Assembly: GCF_900116015.1 (NCBI RefSeq)
Contig: NZ_FOYH01000004.1
Coordinates: 1-64,000 of the forward strand
Length of the DNA: 64,000 bases
From: Enterobacter sp. kpr-6
GTDB lineage: Bacteria; Pseudomonadota; Gammaproteobacteria; Enterobacterales; Enterobacteriaceae
Direction: 5' to 3'
In this document: positions 1-14,027 of the stretch, in pieces
Layout: each line of letters starts with the position of its first letter
Position numbering within the stretch: position 1 is the first letter of the stretch
Position numbers and translations under genes: made by a program
Notes under the pieces: model-generated
Seen by the model: the letters and a program-made list of their open reading frames with translations, nothing else
What the model was told of the DNA's origin: nothing
The model's database searches: none

Positions 1-11
1 GCACCACCCAA

Positions 12-87
<76 letters not shown>

Positions 88-104
88 AATTTCTCCTGAA
101 TAAA

Positions 105-353
105 TTATCCACAGCGTAAAGCCTCGCTGCGGGCGTTTTATTTCACTCTTGTCATATTCTTGTAAACAGACTTATCCACAGCCGCCTTCTCTTTATCCAG
201 AGCTTTAAATGCTTCAGGATGTGAATAGTATTTGCTTAACATCTTAAAAAATAACGATAAAATATTATTGCAAAGTGTTAATGCGATCGCTTGACCTCTT
301 TTTGCACCTTGAAACGCAATGTGTTTTTATTTTTATGCACAAGCTGTGGAAAG
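105..353. other. datA: datA-like cluster of DnaA boxes (DnaA-titration / DDAH site)
   Basis: The roughly 265 bases between tRNA-Gly and queG contain no convincing gene but several DnaA boxes: perfect TTATCCACA at 105-113 and 172-180, TTATCCAGA at 193-201 (8/9), TTATGCACA at 333-341 (fits TTWTNCACA), and CTTTCCACA on the minus strand at 345-353 (8/9 to the degenerate consensus). An IHF-like site, TTGCAAAGTGTTA at 268-280, follows an A/T-rich tract. In E. coli the datA locus lies beside the glyVXY-queG genes, holds five DnaA boxes plus an IHF site, and promotes hydrolysis of DnaA-bound ATP. Location, box number and the IHF candidate agree, so this is very likely the orthologous site. The boxes are seen; function is inferred. 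Confidence 0.8.
119..145 (+). terminator. possible terminator of the tRNA-Gly operon
   Basis: GCCTCGCTGCGGGC can form a short GC hairpin and is followed by GTTTTATTT. The stem is weak (about 4 bp with a G-U pair), so this is a tentative assignment based on position after the tRNA and the T-rich tail. Confidence 0.35.
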
Positions 354-354
354 C

Positions 355-1492
355 TCAGGCGTCCCTTGGCAGGCCTTTTTCTATCACTCTCACCAGTCGC
401 TGTTTTTGCGGTAATTGCACCTCAACCACACAGGCATTTCGCTTCTCAATTTGCTGCGCAATCGCCCAGTCTATGTGTTCATCAAGAAGTGGGTGCTCAC
501 CTCTGCGTGCTTCGAGTGCCCGAATATTTTGCTCATCCCAGGCAGCATTTCCCAGCGCGACGGCGATATTACGCAGCCAGCGCAGATGACCAATACGGCG
601 GATCGCCGATCCCTCCGTCATTTTCAGGAAATGCGCTTCGCTCCAGGCAAATAGCGCGGTTAATTCCGGCGCGTGCAGCGCTTTACGCGGGCTGAAGTCG
701 TCTTCGTCGGTCAACTGAGAGAAGCGATTCCACGGACAAATCAACTGGCAGTCATCGCAGCCATAGATGCGGTTGCCCATCAGCGGGCGGAATTCTTCCG
801 GGATAGCGCCTTCAAGCTCAATGGTGAGATAGGAAATACAGCGCCGCGCATCGACGGTGTAAGGTTCGACAATTGCCCCGGTCGGGCAAATCGTCATGCA
901 GGCCACGCATTTTCCGCAGCCTTCTTCCACCGGCTGATCGACCGGCAGGGGCAGGTCGATCAACAGTTCCCCGAGAAAGAAAAAGGACCCGGCTTCGCGG
1001 TTAAGGATGAGTGAGTGCTTACCTGTCCAGCCCAGCCCCGCTTTTTCTGCCAGCGGGCGCTCAAGAATGGGCGCGGAATCAACAAAGGGTCTAAAATTCA
1101 GCGAGCCGCACTGCGCCTGAATCTGTTCGCCCAGTTTTTTTAAGCGATTTCGCAAAAGTTTATGGTAATCGCGCCCCAGCGCATAACGGCTGACGTAACC
1201 CAGCGCCGGGTTTTTTAGCGTGCTGGCAAAAGCAGCATTGGCGGGCAGATAATTCATGCGCACGCTGATCACGCGCAGCGTGCCGGGCAAAAGCTCATGG
1301 GGACGGGCGCGCATCATACCGTGACGCGCCATCCAGTCCATTTCGCCGTGATATTGCTTATCCAGCCATGCCTGAAGCTCAGGTTCGGCTCCGCTGAGAT
1401 CGGTATCGGTGATACCGACCTGCTGAAAACCCAGTTCAGCACCCCACTGTTTAATGTTTTGCGCTAACTGATTGAGATCGAGGGGCTGTGAC

Positions 1493-1494
<2 letters not shown>
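355..1494 (-). CDS. queG: epoxyqueuosine reductase QueG
   Basis: QueG performs the last step of queuosine synthesis, reducing epoxyqueuosine to queuosine in GUN-anticodon tRNAs with cobalamin and two 4Fe-4S clusters, in the cytosol. The 379-residue product matches the E. coli protein along its whole length. Two ferredoxin-type cysteine groups are visible, CGKCVACMTICPTGA near residue 200 and CDDCQLICPWN near residue 250, followed by a helical HEAT-like tail ending VIEKGLPRDA. The start chosen is MSQPLDLNQ at 1494; a longer frame to 1602 would run antisense into nnr and has no family support. The initiator overlaps the nnr start codon by two bases, so the two genes diverge from one CATG. It converges on the DnaA-box region. 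Confidence 0.96.
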
Positions 1495-3473
<1,979 letters not shown>

Positions 3474-3489
3474 CTGTAGGGATGGCGGG

Positions 3490-4827
3490 ATGATCAATCG
3501 CGTTAAAAAATGGCTGTTAACGGCGCTGGTGCTGATGAGCACGCAGGCCGGAGCAGCAAGTTTGTCAGATATTCAGGTCTCCAACGGCAACGACCAGGCA
3601 CGCATAACGCTGAGCTTTATGGGCGATCCCGACTATGCCTTCTCGCAGGACGGCAAGCGCAGCGTGGCGCTGGATATCAAACAGACCGGGGTGATTCAGG
3701 GGCTGCCGTTGCAGTTTAGCGGTAACAATCTGGTGAAATCGATCCGCTCAGGTACGCCGAAAGATAATCAGTCGCTGCGTCTGGTGGTCGATTTAACCCA
3801 AAACGGTAAAACCCGCGTGGCGAAGCAGCAAAACGGCGCGAATTATACGGTGGTATTTACCATCAATGCCGATGCGCCGCCGCCCCCTCCGCCACCGCCG
3901 GTGGTGGCGAAGCGCGTTGAGACGCCTGCCGTTGCGCCGATGGTGACGCCGCGTCCTGCACAGCCTGCGCGTAATCCCTTCAAAAATGAAAATGACCGCA
4001 TGACCAGCGTGACCAGTAGCAATACGGTGACTCGTCCGGCGATGCGGGCGAGCAGCGCACCGGGTGAGAAAGTGATCATCGCGATCGACGCCGGGCACGG
4101 CGGGCAGGATCCGGGCGCAATTGGCCCCGGCGGGACACGTGAGAAAAACGTGACGATTTCTATCGCCCGCAAACTGCGTACGTTGCTCAATGACGATCCG
4201 ATGTTTAAAGGCGTCCTGACCCGTGATGGCGATTACTTTATTTCGGTGATGGGCCGTTCTGACGTGGCGCGTAAGCAAAACGCCAACTTCCTGGTTTCCA
4301 TTCACGCCGATGCCGCACCAAACCGCGATGCGACCGGGGCGTCGGTATGGGTGCTTTCAAACCGTCGCGCCAACAGCGAGATGGCAAGCTGGCTTGAGCA
4401 GCATGAAAAGCAATCCGAACTGCTGGGCGGGGCCGGAGATGTGCTGGCTAACAGCCAGTCCGATCCTTATCTCAGTCAGGCGGTACTGGATTTGCAGTTC
4501 GGTCATTCGCAGCGCGTCGGGTATGATGTCGCGGTCAATATGTTAGGCCAGTTGCAGCGCGTCGGTTCCCTGCATAAACGTCGCCCGGAACATGCAAGTC
4601 TGGGCGTGTTGCGCTCGCCGGATATCCCGTCGGTACTGGTTGAAACCGGATTTATCAGCAACAGCGGCGAAGAGCGTCTGCTGGGCAGCGATGATTTCCA
4701 GCAGCAGATTGCGGAGGCGATTTATAACGGCCTGCGTCAGTACTTCCAGGCGCATCCGATGCAGTCCGCACCGCAAGGCGCGGGCCAGACGGCAAGCGCC
4801 GCCTCACCGGGTGCGTTCGTCAACTAA
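3490..4827 (+). CDS. amiB: N-acetylmuramoyl-L-alanine amidase AmiB
   Basis: AmiB is a periplasmic zinc amidase that splits septal peptidoglycan during cell division after activation by EnvC. The 445-residue product has a Sec signal peptide ([10 protein letters not shown] ... QAGA), an AMIN septal-targeting domain at about residues 25-130, a run of eight prolines followed by a Pro/Ala/Thr-rich linker, and an Amidase_3 domain from about residue 195 ([34 protein letters not shown]). The start at 3490 gives the E. coli length; the frame is open further upstream to 3424 but that part overlaps tsaE and lacks a signal peptide. mutL follows after 9 bases. Confidence 0.96.
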   Translation: MINRVKKWLLTALVLMSTQAGAASLSDIQVSNGNDQARITLSFMGDPDYAFSQDGKRSVALDIKQTGVIQGLPLQFSGNNLVKSIRSGTPKDNQSLRLVVDLTQNGKTRVAKQQNGANYTVVFTINADAPPPPPPPPVVAKRVETPAVAPMVTPRPAQPARNPFKNENDRMTSVTSSNTVTRPAMRASSAPGEKVIIAIDAGHGGQDPGAIGPGGTREKNVTISIARKLRTLLNDDPMFKGVLTRDGDYFISVMGRSDVARKQNANFLVSIHADAAPNRDATGASVWVLSNRRANSEMASWLEQHEKQSELLGGAGDVLANSQSDPYLSQAVLDLQFGHSQRVGYDVAVNMLGQLQRVGSLHKRRPEHASLGVLRSPDIPSVLVETGFISNSGEERLLGSDDFQQQIAEAIYNGLRQYFQAHPMQSAPQGAGQTASAASPGAFVN

Positions 4828-4836
4828 GGAGATTTC

Positions 4837-6693
4837 ATGCCGATTCAGGTTCTGCCGCCTCAGCTTGCGAACCAGATCGCCGCAGGCGAAGTGGTGGAGC
4901 GCCCTGCGTCGGTGGTGAAAGAGCTGGTGGAAAACAGCCTTGATGCGGGCGCGACCCGCATCGATATCGATATTGAACGCGGCGGCGCAAAGCTCATCCG
5001 CATTCGCGATAACGGCTGCGGCATTAAAAAAGAAGAACTGGCGCTGGCGCTGGCGCGTCATGCCACCAGTAAAATCGCCTCGCTTGACGATCTGGAAGCC
5101 ATCATCAGCCTTGGGTTTCGCGGTGAGGCGCTCGCCAGTATCAGTTCGGTATCACGCCTGACGCTGACTTCACGCACCGCCGATCAGCCGGAAGCCTGGC
5201 AAGCCTATGCCGAAGGGCGCGAGATGGACGTCACCGTCAAACCCGCTGCGCATCCGGTGGGCACCACCCTTGAAGTGCTGGATCTGTTTTACAACACCCC
5301 CGCGCGCCGCAAATTCATGCGCACCGAAAAAACCGAATTCGGACATATCGATGAAGTGATCCGCCGCATCGCGCTGGCGCGTTTTGACGTCACCATCAAC
5401 CTCAATCACAACGGGAAAATGGTGCGCCAGTACCGTGCGGTTCCGTCAGGCGGGCAGAAAGAGCGCCGCCTGGGGGCCATTTGCGGGCTGCCGTTCATCG
5501 AACAGGCGCTGGCGATTGAGTGGCAGCACGGCGATTTAGGTATGCGCGGCTGGGTGGCCGATCCGAAAACCACCACCACGGCGTTCGCGGAAATTCAGTA
5601 TTGCTACGTCAACGGGCGCATGATGCGCGACCGTCTGATTAATCATGCGATTCGTCAGGCGTGCGAAGACAAACTGGGTGCCGATCAGCAGCCCGCGTTT
5701 GTCCTTTATCTGGAGATCGACCCGCATCAGGTCGACGTCAACGTGCATCCGGCAAAACACGAAGTGCGTTTCCATCAGTCGCGGCTGGTGCATGATTTTA
5801 TCTATCAGGGCGTACTGAGCGTGCTGCAACAGCAGATGGAGACGCCGTTGCCGCTGGCGGATACGCCCGCACCCGTGGCGCGAAGCGTACCGGATAATCG
5901 CATTGCTGCAGGCCGTAATCAGTTTGCGGAACCTGCCGTGGCCCGTGAACCTGCGGCGGAGCGTAATTCCGCGCCGCGCAGTGGGCACAGCGGTGGCGGG
6001 AACGCAGGCTGGCCGAATGCCCAGCCTGGCTATCAGAAAAAGCAAGGGGCGCTCTACCGACAACTGCTGGATACGCCGGAGAAAGTTGAACCTGTCGCCC
6101 CTGCGCCCGCACCTTCAGTTCCTGCACTCGACGGACACAGCTACAGTTTTGGTCGCGTATTGACCATTATCGGCCAGGACTGCGCGTTGCTGGAGCGGGC
6201 AGGGCAGGTGGCGCTTTTGTCGCTGCCGGTCGCCGAGCGCTGGTTTAAGCAGGCGCAACTGACGCCGGGGAGTACGCCATCGTGTGCACAACCGCTGCTG
6301 ATCCCGGTACGGCTGAAAGTGACCGCAGAAGAGAACGCGGCCCTGAAGCGCGCTCAGGCTATGCTGACCGAAATGGGCATTGAATTTCAGTCAGACGCCC
6401 ATCATGTGACCATTCGCGCGGTACCTTTACCCTTGCGCCAACAAAATTTACAAATCTTGATTCCTGAACTGATAGGCTACCTGGCGCAGCAGACGACGTT
6501 CGACGCGGCAAATACCGCTCAATGGTTTGCCCGTCATCTGGCAAGCGATCATCCCCAGTGGAGTGTGGCCCAGGCCATTAGCTTGCTGGCAGATGTCGAG
6601 CGTTTATGTCCGCAACTGGTGAAATCACCGCCGGGTGGCCTGTTACAACCTGTTGATTTACATTCGGCGATGAACGCCCTGAAACATGACTGA
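4837..6693 (+). CDS. mutL: DNA mismatch repair protein MutL
   Basis: MutL couples mismatch recognition by MutS to the MutH endonuclease and UvrD helicase. The 618-residue product has an N-terminal GHKL ATPase domain ([42 protein letters not shown] near residue 90, [10 protein letters not shown]), the transducer domain with [10 protein letters not shown] and [13 protein letters not shown] near residue 300, a low-complexity Ala/Pro linker at about 335-430, and a C-terminal dimerisation domain. There is no DQHAxxERI endonuclease motif, as expected where MutH is present. An AAGGAG ribosome site precedes the ATG, and miaA overlaps its end by 8 bp. Confidence 0.98.
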   Translation: MPIQVLPPQLANQIAAGEVVERPASVVKELVENSLDAGATRIDIDIERGGAKLIRIRDNGCGIKKEELALALARHATSKIASLDDLEAIISLGFRGEALASISSVSRLTLTSRTADQPEAWQAYAEGREMDVTVKPAAHPVGTTLEVLDLFYNTPARRKFMRTEKTEFGHIDEVIRRIALARFDVTINLNHNGKMVRQYRAVPSGGQKERRLGAICGLPFIEQALAIEWQHGDLGMRGWVADPKTTTTAFAEIQYCYVNGRMMRDRLINHAIRQACEDKLGADQQPAFVLYLEIDPHQVDVNVHPAKHEVRFHQSRLVHDFIYQGVLSVLQQQMETPLPLADTPAPVARSVPDNRIAAGRNQFAEPAVAREPAAERNSAPRSGHSGGGNAGWPNAQPGYQKKQGALYRQLLDTPEKVEPVAPAPAPSVPALDGHSYSFGRVLTIIGQDCALLERAGQVALLSLPVAERWFKQAQLTPGSTPSCAQPLLIPVRLKVTAEENAALKRAQAMLTEMGIEFQSDAHHVTIRAVPLPLRQQNLQILIPELIGYLAQQTTFDAANTAQWFARHLASDHPQWSVAQAISLLADVERLCPQLVKSPPGGLLQPVDLHSAMNALKHD

Positions 6694-7636
6694 CAAAAGC
6701 AATTACAGCCTGCCAAAGGCGATTTTTTTGATGGGGCCGACGGCCTCCGGCAAAACGGCGTTAGCCATTGAGCTGCGTAAAGTTTTACCCGTAGAGTTGA
6801 TAAGCGTGGATTCCGCCCTTATCTATCAGGGGATGGATATTGGCACTGCCAAGCCTTCTGCCGACGAATTACAGGCGGCACCGCACCGGTTACTGGACAT
6901 CCTTGACCCGGCGCAGGCGTATTCAGCGGCTGACTTTCGCCGCGATGCATTAGCGGCCATGACCGAAATTACCGCCGCAGGCCGGATACCCTTACTGGTT
7001 GGCGGCACGATGCTCTACTTTAAGGCGTTGCTGGAAGGGCTGTCTCCCTTGCCCTCAGCCGATGCCGAAGTGAGAGCGAAAATTGAACAACAGGCGGCCG
7101 AGCTGGGATGGGAAGCGCTGCACCGACAACTTCAGGATATCGATCCGGTTGCGGCTGCACGAATTCATCCGAATGATCCGCAAAGGCTTTCCCGGGCACT
7201 GGAAGTTTTTTTCATTTCGGGTAAAACTTTAACGGAACTGACGCAAACGTCAGGAGAGGCTCTGCCGTATCAGGTGCATCAGTTCGCCATCGCCCCGGCG
7301 AGCCGTGAACTGCTCCACCAGCGAATTGAGCAGCGTTTTCATCAGATGTTGGCTTCAGGTTTTGAAGCAGAAGTGCGGGCGCTATTTGCCCGTGGAGATT
7401 TGCATACGGATATGCCTTCCATTCGTTGTGTGGGATATCGCCAGATGTGGTCATATCTTGACGGTGAGATTTCATACGATGAAATGGTTTATCGAGGTGT
7501 TTGCGCGACGAGACAGTTGGCGAAGCGCCAGATGACCTGGTTGCGTGGTTGGGATGGCGTGCACTGGTTAGACAGTGAAAAGCCGGAACGGTCACGAAAT
7601 GAGGTATTACAGGTTGTTGGTGCTAACGTACACTGA
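6686..7636 (+). CDS. miaA: tRNA dimethylallyltransferase MiaA
   Basis: MiaA transfers a dimethylallyl group to A37 of tRNAs reading UNN codons, the first step toward ms2i6A. The 316-residue product has the P-loop GPTASGKT at residues 17-24, [18 protein letters not shown], the ADFRRDAL segment, [10 protein letters not shown], and the C-terminal [11 protein letters not shown]. It is of E. coli length, overlaps mutL by 8 bp and precedes hfq by 96 bp. In E. coli this gene contains promoters for hfq; nothing here contradicts that but the promoters were not assigned. Confidence 0.97.
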   Translation: MTDKSNYSLPKAIFLMGPTASGKTALAIELRKVLPVELISVDSALIYQGMDIGTAKPSADELQAAPHRLLDILDPAQAYSAADFRRDALAAMTEITAAGRIPLLVGGTMLYFKALLEGLSPLPSADAEVRAKIEQQAAELGWEALHRQLQDIDPVAAARIHPNDPQRLSRALEVFFISGKTLTELTQTSGEALPYQVHQFAIAPASRELLHQRIEQRFHQMLASGFEAEVRALFARGDLHTDMPSIRCVGYRQMWSYLDGEISYDEMVYRGVCATRQLAKRQMTWLRGWDGVHWLDSEKPERSRNEVLQVVGANVH

Positions 7637-7720
7637 ATGTGTACAATTAAGTCGTATCGTGCGCAAAATTTTACGCAGTTTTCAGAACCTCCGGGTTCAA
7701 AGTACAAAACAAGCATATAA

Positions 7721-8041
<321 letters not shown>

Positions 8042-8063
8042 GGTTGATGGCTGTTTTTCCATG

Positions 8064-8102
8064 TCGGGGAGCCAGATTAGTTAGGTTCCCCGCTGGTCTT
8101 TA
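8064..8102 (+). terminator. hairpin between hfq and hflX
   Basis: TCGGGGAGCC and GGTTCCCCG form an imperfect stem around a roughly 13-nt loop, followed by CTGGTCTTTAAT. It probably attenuates transcription between hfq and hflX. The tail is only partly T-rich, so it may be a leaky terminator or only an mRNA stabiliser. Confidence 0.45.
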
Positions 8103-8116
8103 ATGAGGAGTTACGC

Positions 8117-9397
8117 TTGTTTGACCGTTATGATGCCGGTGAGCAGGCGGTACTGGTACACATCTATTTTTCGCAAGACAAAGATATGGAAGACCTCCAG
8201 GAGTTTGAATCTCTGGTCTCTTCCGCCGGTGTCGATGCAATGCAGGTGATTACCGGTAGCCGTAAAGCGCCGCACCCAAAGTATTTTGTTGGTGAAGGTA
8301 AGGCAGTTGAAATAGCGGAAGCCGTGAAGGCGACAGGTGCATCGGTCGTGCTCTTCGATCATGCGCTAAGCCCGGCCCAGGAACGCAACCTGGAGAGACT
8401 GTGCGAGTGCCGTGTTATCGATCGTACAGGACTGATTTTAGACATTTTTGCCCAACGTGCACGTACCCATGAAGGTAAGTTGCAGGTTGAACTGGCGCAG
8501 TTGCGTCATATGGCTACGCGCCTGGTGCGTGGCTGGACCCACCTTGAACGACAGAAAGGCGGGATTGGTTTGCGCGGTCCGGGGGAAACCCAGCTCGAAA
8601 CCGACCGTCGTTTGCTGCGTAATCGCATCATGCAAATCCTTTCGCGGCTTGAGAAAGTTGAAAAGCAGCGTGAGCAAGGGCGTCGCTCCCGTCAAAAAGC
8701 CGATATTCCGACCGTGTCGCTGGTGGGTTACACCAACGCCGGCAAATCGACGCTGTTTAATCAGATTACCGAGGCCCAGGTTTATGCCGCAGACCAGTTG
8801 TTTGCGACCCTGGACCCGACCCTGCGCCGCATTGATGTTGCGGACGTGGGAGAGACCGTGCTTGCGGACACGGTAGGTTTTATCCGCCATTTGCCACACG
8901 ATTTAGTTGCCGCGTTTAAGGCAACGTTGCAGGAAACCCGGCAGGCGACGCTACTGCTGCATGTGGTTGATGCGGCAGATGTGCGCTTGCAGGAAAACAT
9001 AGACGCAGTGAATACGGTACTCGAGGAGATTGACGCTCACGAGATCCCCACGCTGCTGGTTATGAACAAAATCGATATGCTGGATGATTTTGAGCCACGT
9101 ATCGACAGGGATGACGAAAATAAACCGATTCGGGTTTGGCTTTCTGCGCAAACCGGTGTGGGTGTACCGCTGTTATTCCAGGTGTTAACCGAACGTCTTT
9201 CCGGTGAAGTGGCGCAGCATACGTTGCGTTTACCGGCCAAAGAAGGGCGTTTGCGAAGCCGCTTTTATCAGCTTCAGGCGATTGAAAAAGAGTGGATGGA
9301 GGATGACGGTAGCGTCAGCATGCAGGTGCGCATGCCGATCGTCGACTGGCGTCGCCTCTGTAAACAAGAACCTGCATTGGTGGACTACGTTGTCTAA
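8117..9397 (+). CDS. hflX: ribosome-splitting GTPase HflX (TTG start)
   Basis: HflX is a GTPase that dissociates stalled or heat-damaged 70S ribosomes. The 426-residue product has the N-terminal HflX domain ([30 protein letters not shown]), the GTPase domain with G1 GYTNAGKST near residue 205, G3 DTVGFI and G4 NKID, and a C-terminal domain. The reading begins at a TTG codon (8117) preceded by GAGGAG at a good distance; the conserved [11 protein letters not shown] sequence starts immediately after, so the unusual initiator is well supported. It lies in the hfq-hflX-hflK-hflC arrangement. Confidence 0.96.
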   Translation: MFDRYDAGEQAVLVHIYFSQDKDMEDLQEFESLVSSAGVDAMQVITGSRKAPHPKYFVGEGKAVEIAEAVKATGASVVLFDHALSPAQERNLERLCECRVIDRTGLILDIFAQRARTHEGKLQVELAQLRHMATRLVRGWTHLERQKGGIGLRGPGETQLETDRRLLRNRIMQILSRLEKVEKQREQGRRSRQKADIPTVSLVGYTNAGKSTLFNQITEAQVYAADQLFATLDPTLRRIDVADVGETVLADTVGFIRHLPHDLVAAFKATLQETRQATLLLHVVDAADVRLQENIDAVNTVLEEIDAHEIPTLLVMNKIDMLDDFEPRIDRDDENKPIRVWLSAQTGVGVPLLFQVLTERLSGEVAQHTLRLPAKEGRLRSRFYQLQAIEKEWMEDDGSVSMQVRMPIVDWRRLCKQEPALVDYVV

Positions 9398-9466
9398 CCG
9401 GCGTATCACCTGAAGATATTTCCCCCTGGTGGGGGCATCACCGCATAACAAATATGGAGCACAAAC

Positions 9467-10723
9467 ATGGCGTGGAATCAGCCCGGTAATAACGGACAAG
9501 ACCGCGACCCGTGGGGCAGCAGCAATAAACCCGACGGTAACTCTGGGGGAAATAAAGGTGGTCGCGAACAGGGGCCGCCCGATCTGGATGATATTTTCCG
9601 CAAGTTGAGCAAAAAGCTCGGCGGTCTGGGCGGTGGTAAAGGCACCGGTTCAGGCGGCGGCAGCTCATCGCCAGGGCCGCGCGCGCATCTGGGTGGACGC
9701 GTTGTCAGCATCGTTGCTGCGGCGATCGTCATTATCTGGGCCGCCAGCGGTTTCTACACCATTAAAGAAGCCGAGCGCGGTGTTGTTACCCGTTTCGGTA
9801 AATTCAGCCATCTGGTAGAGCCAGGCCTGAACTGGAAACCGACGTTTGTGGATAACGTGACGGCGGTTAACGTTGAAGCAGTTCGCGAACTGGCGGCATC
9901 CGGCGTGATGCTGACGTCTGACGAAAACGTGGTGCGCGTAGAAATGAACGTGCAGTACCGCGTCATTGATCCGCAACACTATCTCTTTAGCGTGACCAGC
10001 GCAGACGACAGCCTGCGTCAGGCGACCGACAGCGCCCTGCGCGGCGTAATCGGCAAATACACTATGGATCGCATCCTCACTGAAGGCCGTACCGTTATTC
10101 GTAGCGATACCCAGCGTGAACTGGAAGAGACCATCAAGCCGTACAACATGGGTATTACCCTGCTGGACGTCAACTTCCAGGCTGCGCGTCCGCCGGAAGC
10201 GGTACAGGCTGCGTTTGATGATGCGATTGCCGCACGTGAGAACGAACAGCAGTCCATCCGTGAAGCAGAAGCTTACGCTAACGAAGTGCAGCCGCGTGCT
10301 AACGGTCAGGCACAACGTATTCTGGAAGAAGCGCGCGCCTACCGCACACAGACTATTCTGGAAGCGCAGGGTGAAGTGGCGCGTTTCGCCAAAATCCTGC
10401 CGGAATATAAAGCCGCACCGGAAATTACCCGCGAGCGTCTGTATATCGAAACCATGGAAAAAGTGCTCAGTCATACCCGCAAAGTGCTGGTTAATGACAA
10501 AGGCGGCAATCTGATGGTGCTGCCACTGGATCAAATGCTGAAGGGCGGTAACGCGTCTACCTCAAAAGGTAATACCAGCAGCGCCAATGATCTGTTGCGC
10601 CTGCCGCCTGCGTCTACCTCTGGCAGCGGGGCAAATTCAGCGCCTGCCGCTAATCAGGGCGACATCATGGACCAACGCCGTGCTAACGCGCAGCGTAACG
10701 ACTACCAGCGTCAGGGGGAATAA
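9467..10723 (+). CDS. hflK: FtsH protease regulator HflK
   Basis: HflK is an inner-membrane SPFH-family protein that forms with HflC a large cage around the FtsH protease and modulates degradation of membrane proteins and lambda CII. The 418-residue product has a Gly/Asn-rich cytoplasmic N-terminus, one membrane segment near residues 80-98 (VVSIVAAAIVIIWAASGFYTI), the SPFH/band-7 domain beginning EAERGVVTRFGKF, a long coiled coil with alternating Glu/Ala/Arg, and a Ser/Asn/Ala-rich tail. It is 2 bases from hflC. A small CCCCCtggtGGGGG hairpin lies in the 69-bp gap after hflX. Confidence 0.96.
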   Translation: MAWNQPGNNGQDRDPWGSSNKPDGNSGGNKGGREQGPPDLDDIFRKLSKKLGGLGGGKGTGSGGGSSSPGPRAHLGGRVVSIVAAAIVIIWAASGFYTIKEAERGVVTRFGKFSHLVEPGLNWKPTFVDNVTAVNVEAVRELAASGVMLTSDENVVRVEMNVQYRVIDPQHYLFSVTSADDSLRQATDSALRGVIGKYTMDRILTEGRTVIRSDTQRELEETIKPYNMGITLLDVNFQAARPPEAVQAAFDDAIAARENEQQSIREAEAYANEVQPRANGQAQRILEEARAYRTQTILEAQGEVARFAKILPEYKAAPEITRERLYIETMEKVLSHTRKVLVNDKGGNLMVLPLDQMLKGGNASTSKGNTSSANDLLRLPPASTSGSGANSAPAANQGDIMDQRRANAQRNDYQRQGE

Positions 10724-10725
10724 CG

Positions 10726-11730
10726 ATGCGTAAGTCTTTAATTGCGATAATTATCATCGTGCTGGTGGTGCTTTATACGTCTATTTTCGTGGTAAAAGAA
10801 GGCGAGCGCGGCATTACCCTGCGCTTCGGTAAAGTTCTGCGTGACGATGAAAACAAGCCGCTGGTGTTTGAGCCGGGCCTGCATTTCAAACTGCCGTTTA
10901 TTGAAACCGTTAAAACGCTGGATGCGCGTATCCAGACTATGGATAACCAGGCCGATCGCTTTGTTACCAAAGAGAAAAAAGACCTGATCGTTGACTCCTA
11001 CATTAAGTGGCGTATCAGCGATTTCAGCCGCTACTACCTGGCAACCGGTGGTGGTGACGTTTCTCAGGCAGAAGTCCTGCTGAAACGTAAGTTCTCTGAC
11101 CGTCTGCGTTCTGAGATTGGTCGTCTGGACGTGAAAGACATCGTTACCGATTCCCGTGGTCGTCTGACCCTCGAAGTGCGTGACGCGCTGAACTCAGGTT
11201 CTGCCGGAACAGAAGATGAAGTGGCTACGCCTGCGGCTGACGATGAAATCGCTAAAGCGGCTAAGCGCGTGACTGCGGAAACTAACGGTAAAGTCCCGGT
11301 AGTAAACCCGAACAGTATGGCGGCCCTGGGTATCGAAGTGGTCGATGTGCGTATCAAGCAGATCAACCTGCCGAACGAAGTTTCGGAAGCGATTTACAAC
11401 CGTATGCGCGCCGAGCGTGAAGCGGTTGCCCGTCGTCACCGTTCACAAGGTCAGGAAGAAGCGGAGAAATTACGCGCGACTTCCGATTACGAAGTGACGA
11501 AAACGCTGGCGGAAGCCGAGCGTGAAGGTCGCATCCTGCGCGGTGAAGGTGATGCAGAAGCCGCTAAACTGTTTGCTGACGCTTTCAGCCAGGACCCTGA
11601 TTTCTACGCGTTCATTCGTAGCCTGCGCGCTTACGAGAACAGCTTCCAGAGCAATCAGGACGTCATGGTTCTCAGCCCGGAAAGTGATTTCTTCCGCTAC
11701 ATGAAGACGCCAGGCAACGCCGTAAGATAA
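10726..11730 (+). CDS. hflC: FtsH protease regulator HflC
   Basis: HflC is the partner SPFH protein of HflK. The 334-residue product starts with an uncleaved signal anchor (residues 3-22, LIAIIIIVLVVLYTSIFVVK), then the band-7 domain (EGERGITLRFGKV, EPGLHFKLPFIE) and a helical region rich in Glu/Ala (ATSDYEVTKTLAEAEREG). Length and sequence match E. coli. It is the last gene of the operon, followed by a strong terminator hairpin. Confidence 0.97.
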   Translation: MRKSLIAIIIIVLVVLYTSIFVVKEGERGITLRFGKVLRDDENKPLVFEPGLHFKLPFIETVKTLDARIQTMDNQADRFVTKEKKDLIVDSYIKWRISDFSRYYLATGGGDVSQAEVLLKRKFSDRLRSEIGRLDVKDIVTDSRGRLTLEVRDALNSGSAGTEDEVATPAADDEIAKAAKRVTAETNGKVPVVNPNSMAALGIEVVDVRIKQINLPNEVSEAIYNRMRAEREAVARRHRSQGQEEAEKLRATSDYEVTKTLAEAEREGRILRGEGDAEAAKLFADAFSQDPDFYAFIRSLRAYENSFQSNQDVMVLSPESDFFRYMKTPGNAVR

Positions 11731-11756
11731 AATCAGCAAGGCGGTTTTATCCCATC

Positions 11757-11798
11757 AAAACCACCGGGATCCCCACAGGATCCGGTGGTTTTCTCATT
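11757..11798 (+). terminator. rho-independent terminator after hflC
   Basis: AAAACCACCGGGATCC and GGATCCGGTGGTTTT form a long stem around a short CCACA loop and are followed by CTCATTTA. This is the likely end of the long nnr-hflC transcript. Confidence 0.8.
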
Positions 11799-11810
11799 TA
11801 AGGATCCTGC

Positions 11811-12008
11811 ATGAACTCAACAATCTGGCTGGCACTGGCGCTCGTTCTGGTGTTTGAAGGGCTTGGTCCGATGCTTTATCCGCGCGCCTGGCGGCGTATG
11901 ATCGCCTCGCTTGCGCTCTTACCGGATACGATTTTACGTCGTTTTGGCGGCGGTCTAGTGGTTGCTGGCGTGGTTGTCTACTATATGTTGAGGAAAACGA
12001 TTGGCTGA
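11811..12008 (+). CDS. yjeT: small inner-membrane protein, DUF2065 family (YjeT)
   Basis: A 65-residue protein with two predicted membrane helices: residues 5-22 (IWLALALVLVFEGLGPML) and about 43-60 (FGGGLVVAGVVVYYMLR), separated by a basic loop PRAWRRMI. It belongs to the DUF2065 family; its function is not known. It has an AAGGA ribosome site and sits between the hflC terminator and purA, as in E. coli. Confidence 0.9.
   Translation: MNSTIWLALALVLVFEGLGPMLYPRAWRRMIASLALLPDTILRRFGGGLVVAGVVVYYMLRKTIG
11988..12006. promoter_or_regulatory. candidate PurR operator upstream of purA
   Basis: GGAAAACGATTGGCTGA matches the PurR core GCAAACGTTTGC at about 10 of 14 central positions. It overlaps the end of yjeT, roughly 110 bp before purA. 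A weaker match, AAGCAAACGGTGATTTT, lies at 12090-12106. In E. coli purA is repressed by PurR through upstream sites, which is why these were considered; neither match is strong. Confidence 0.4.
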
Positions 12009-12051
12009 AGAAATAGCACGCATAATGGACGAAATTAGCGGACAAAAAGTG

Positions 12052-12080
12052 CTGATTATCAGAAAAAGCGATGGTAGAAT
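12052..12080 (+). promoter_or_regulatory. candidate sigma-70 promoter of purA
   Basis: CTGATT and TAGAAT are separated by 17 bp and place the transcript start about 25 bases before the purA ATG. The -10 is 5 of 6; the -35 is poor. Confidence 0.45.
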
Positions 12081-12107
12081 CCTTTTTTAAGCAAACGGTG
12101 ATTTTGA

Positions 12108-13409
<1,302 letters not shown>

Positions 13410-13416
13410 TCACTCC

Positions 13417-13446
13417 AGGGGCGCAAACACTGCGCCCCTTGTTTTT
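13417..13446 (+). terminator. rho-independent terminator after purA
   Basis: AGGGGCGCA and TGCGCCCCT form a perfect 9-bp stem around AACAC-type loop bases, followed by TGTTTTT. Confidence 0.9.
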
Positions 13447-13563
13447 CCGCGATTTTACCTCCATTTCTAAATAAATTAGCAGCCTGGCTGGTGGCTGGTT
13501 TATCATCAATAGAGTCAATACACCGCAGGTGTACCGCGTTTTCCCTTTTTCCCTGAGGTTGAT

Positions 13564-13989
13564 GTGCAGTTAACGAGTTTCACCGATTACGGATTGCGGG
13601 CTTTAATCTATATGGCATCGCTTCCGGAAGGTCGCATGACCAATATTTCTGAGGTGACAGAGGTCTACGGCGTATCCCGTAATCATATGGTCAAGATTAT
13701 CAACCAACTGAGTCGCTCAGGATACGTGGCGGCCGTCAGAGGAAAAAACGGCGGGATCCGCCTGGGTAGACCCGCACAAACTATTCGTATTGGTGATGTG
13801 GTGCGTGATCTGGAACCGCTGGCGCTGGTGAATTGCAGCAGCGCATTTTGTCATATCACCCCCGCTTGCCGCCTGAAGCAGGCGCTTTCTCAGGCCGTGC
13901 AAAGTTTCCTGAATGAACTGGATAACTACACGCTGGCCGATTTGGTTGAAGAGAATCAACCGCTTTACAAATTATTGCTGGTGGAGTGA
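13564..13989 (+). CDS. nsrR: nitric-oxide-sensing repressor NsrR (GTG start)
   Basis: NsrR is an Rrf2-family repressor whose Fe-S cluster reacts with nitric oxide, derepressing NO-detoxification genes. The 141-residue product has an N-terminal winged helix ([32 protein letters not shown]) and the cluster cysteines at residues 91, 96 and 102. Translation starts at a GTG preceded by CCCTGAGG. One likely target, ytfE, is in this window with a matching palindrome at 30172-30194. The stop overlaps the open frame upstream of rnr, so nsrR, rnr and rlmB probably form one operon. Confidence 0.96.
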   Translation: MQLTSFTDYGLRALIYMASLPEGRMTNISEVTEVYGVSRNHMVKIINQLSRSGYVAAVRGKNGGIRLGRPAQTIRIGDVVRDLEPLALVNCSSAFCHITPACRLKQALSQAVQSFLNELDNYTLADLVEENQPLYKLLLVE

Positions 13990-14027
13990 ACGATATCCCA
14001 CCAGAGCTGACAACGGAGGAAACCGCA

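Noticed and set aside
275-695. open frames 275-589 and 291-695
   Set aside because: They cross the DnaA-box region and the 3' end of queG on the opposite strand and have no family features.
9665-10534. 289-codon open frame on the minus strand
   Set aside because: It is antisense to hflK and has a shadow-like composition.
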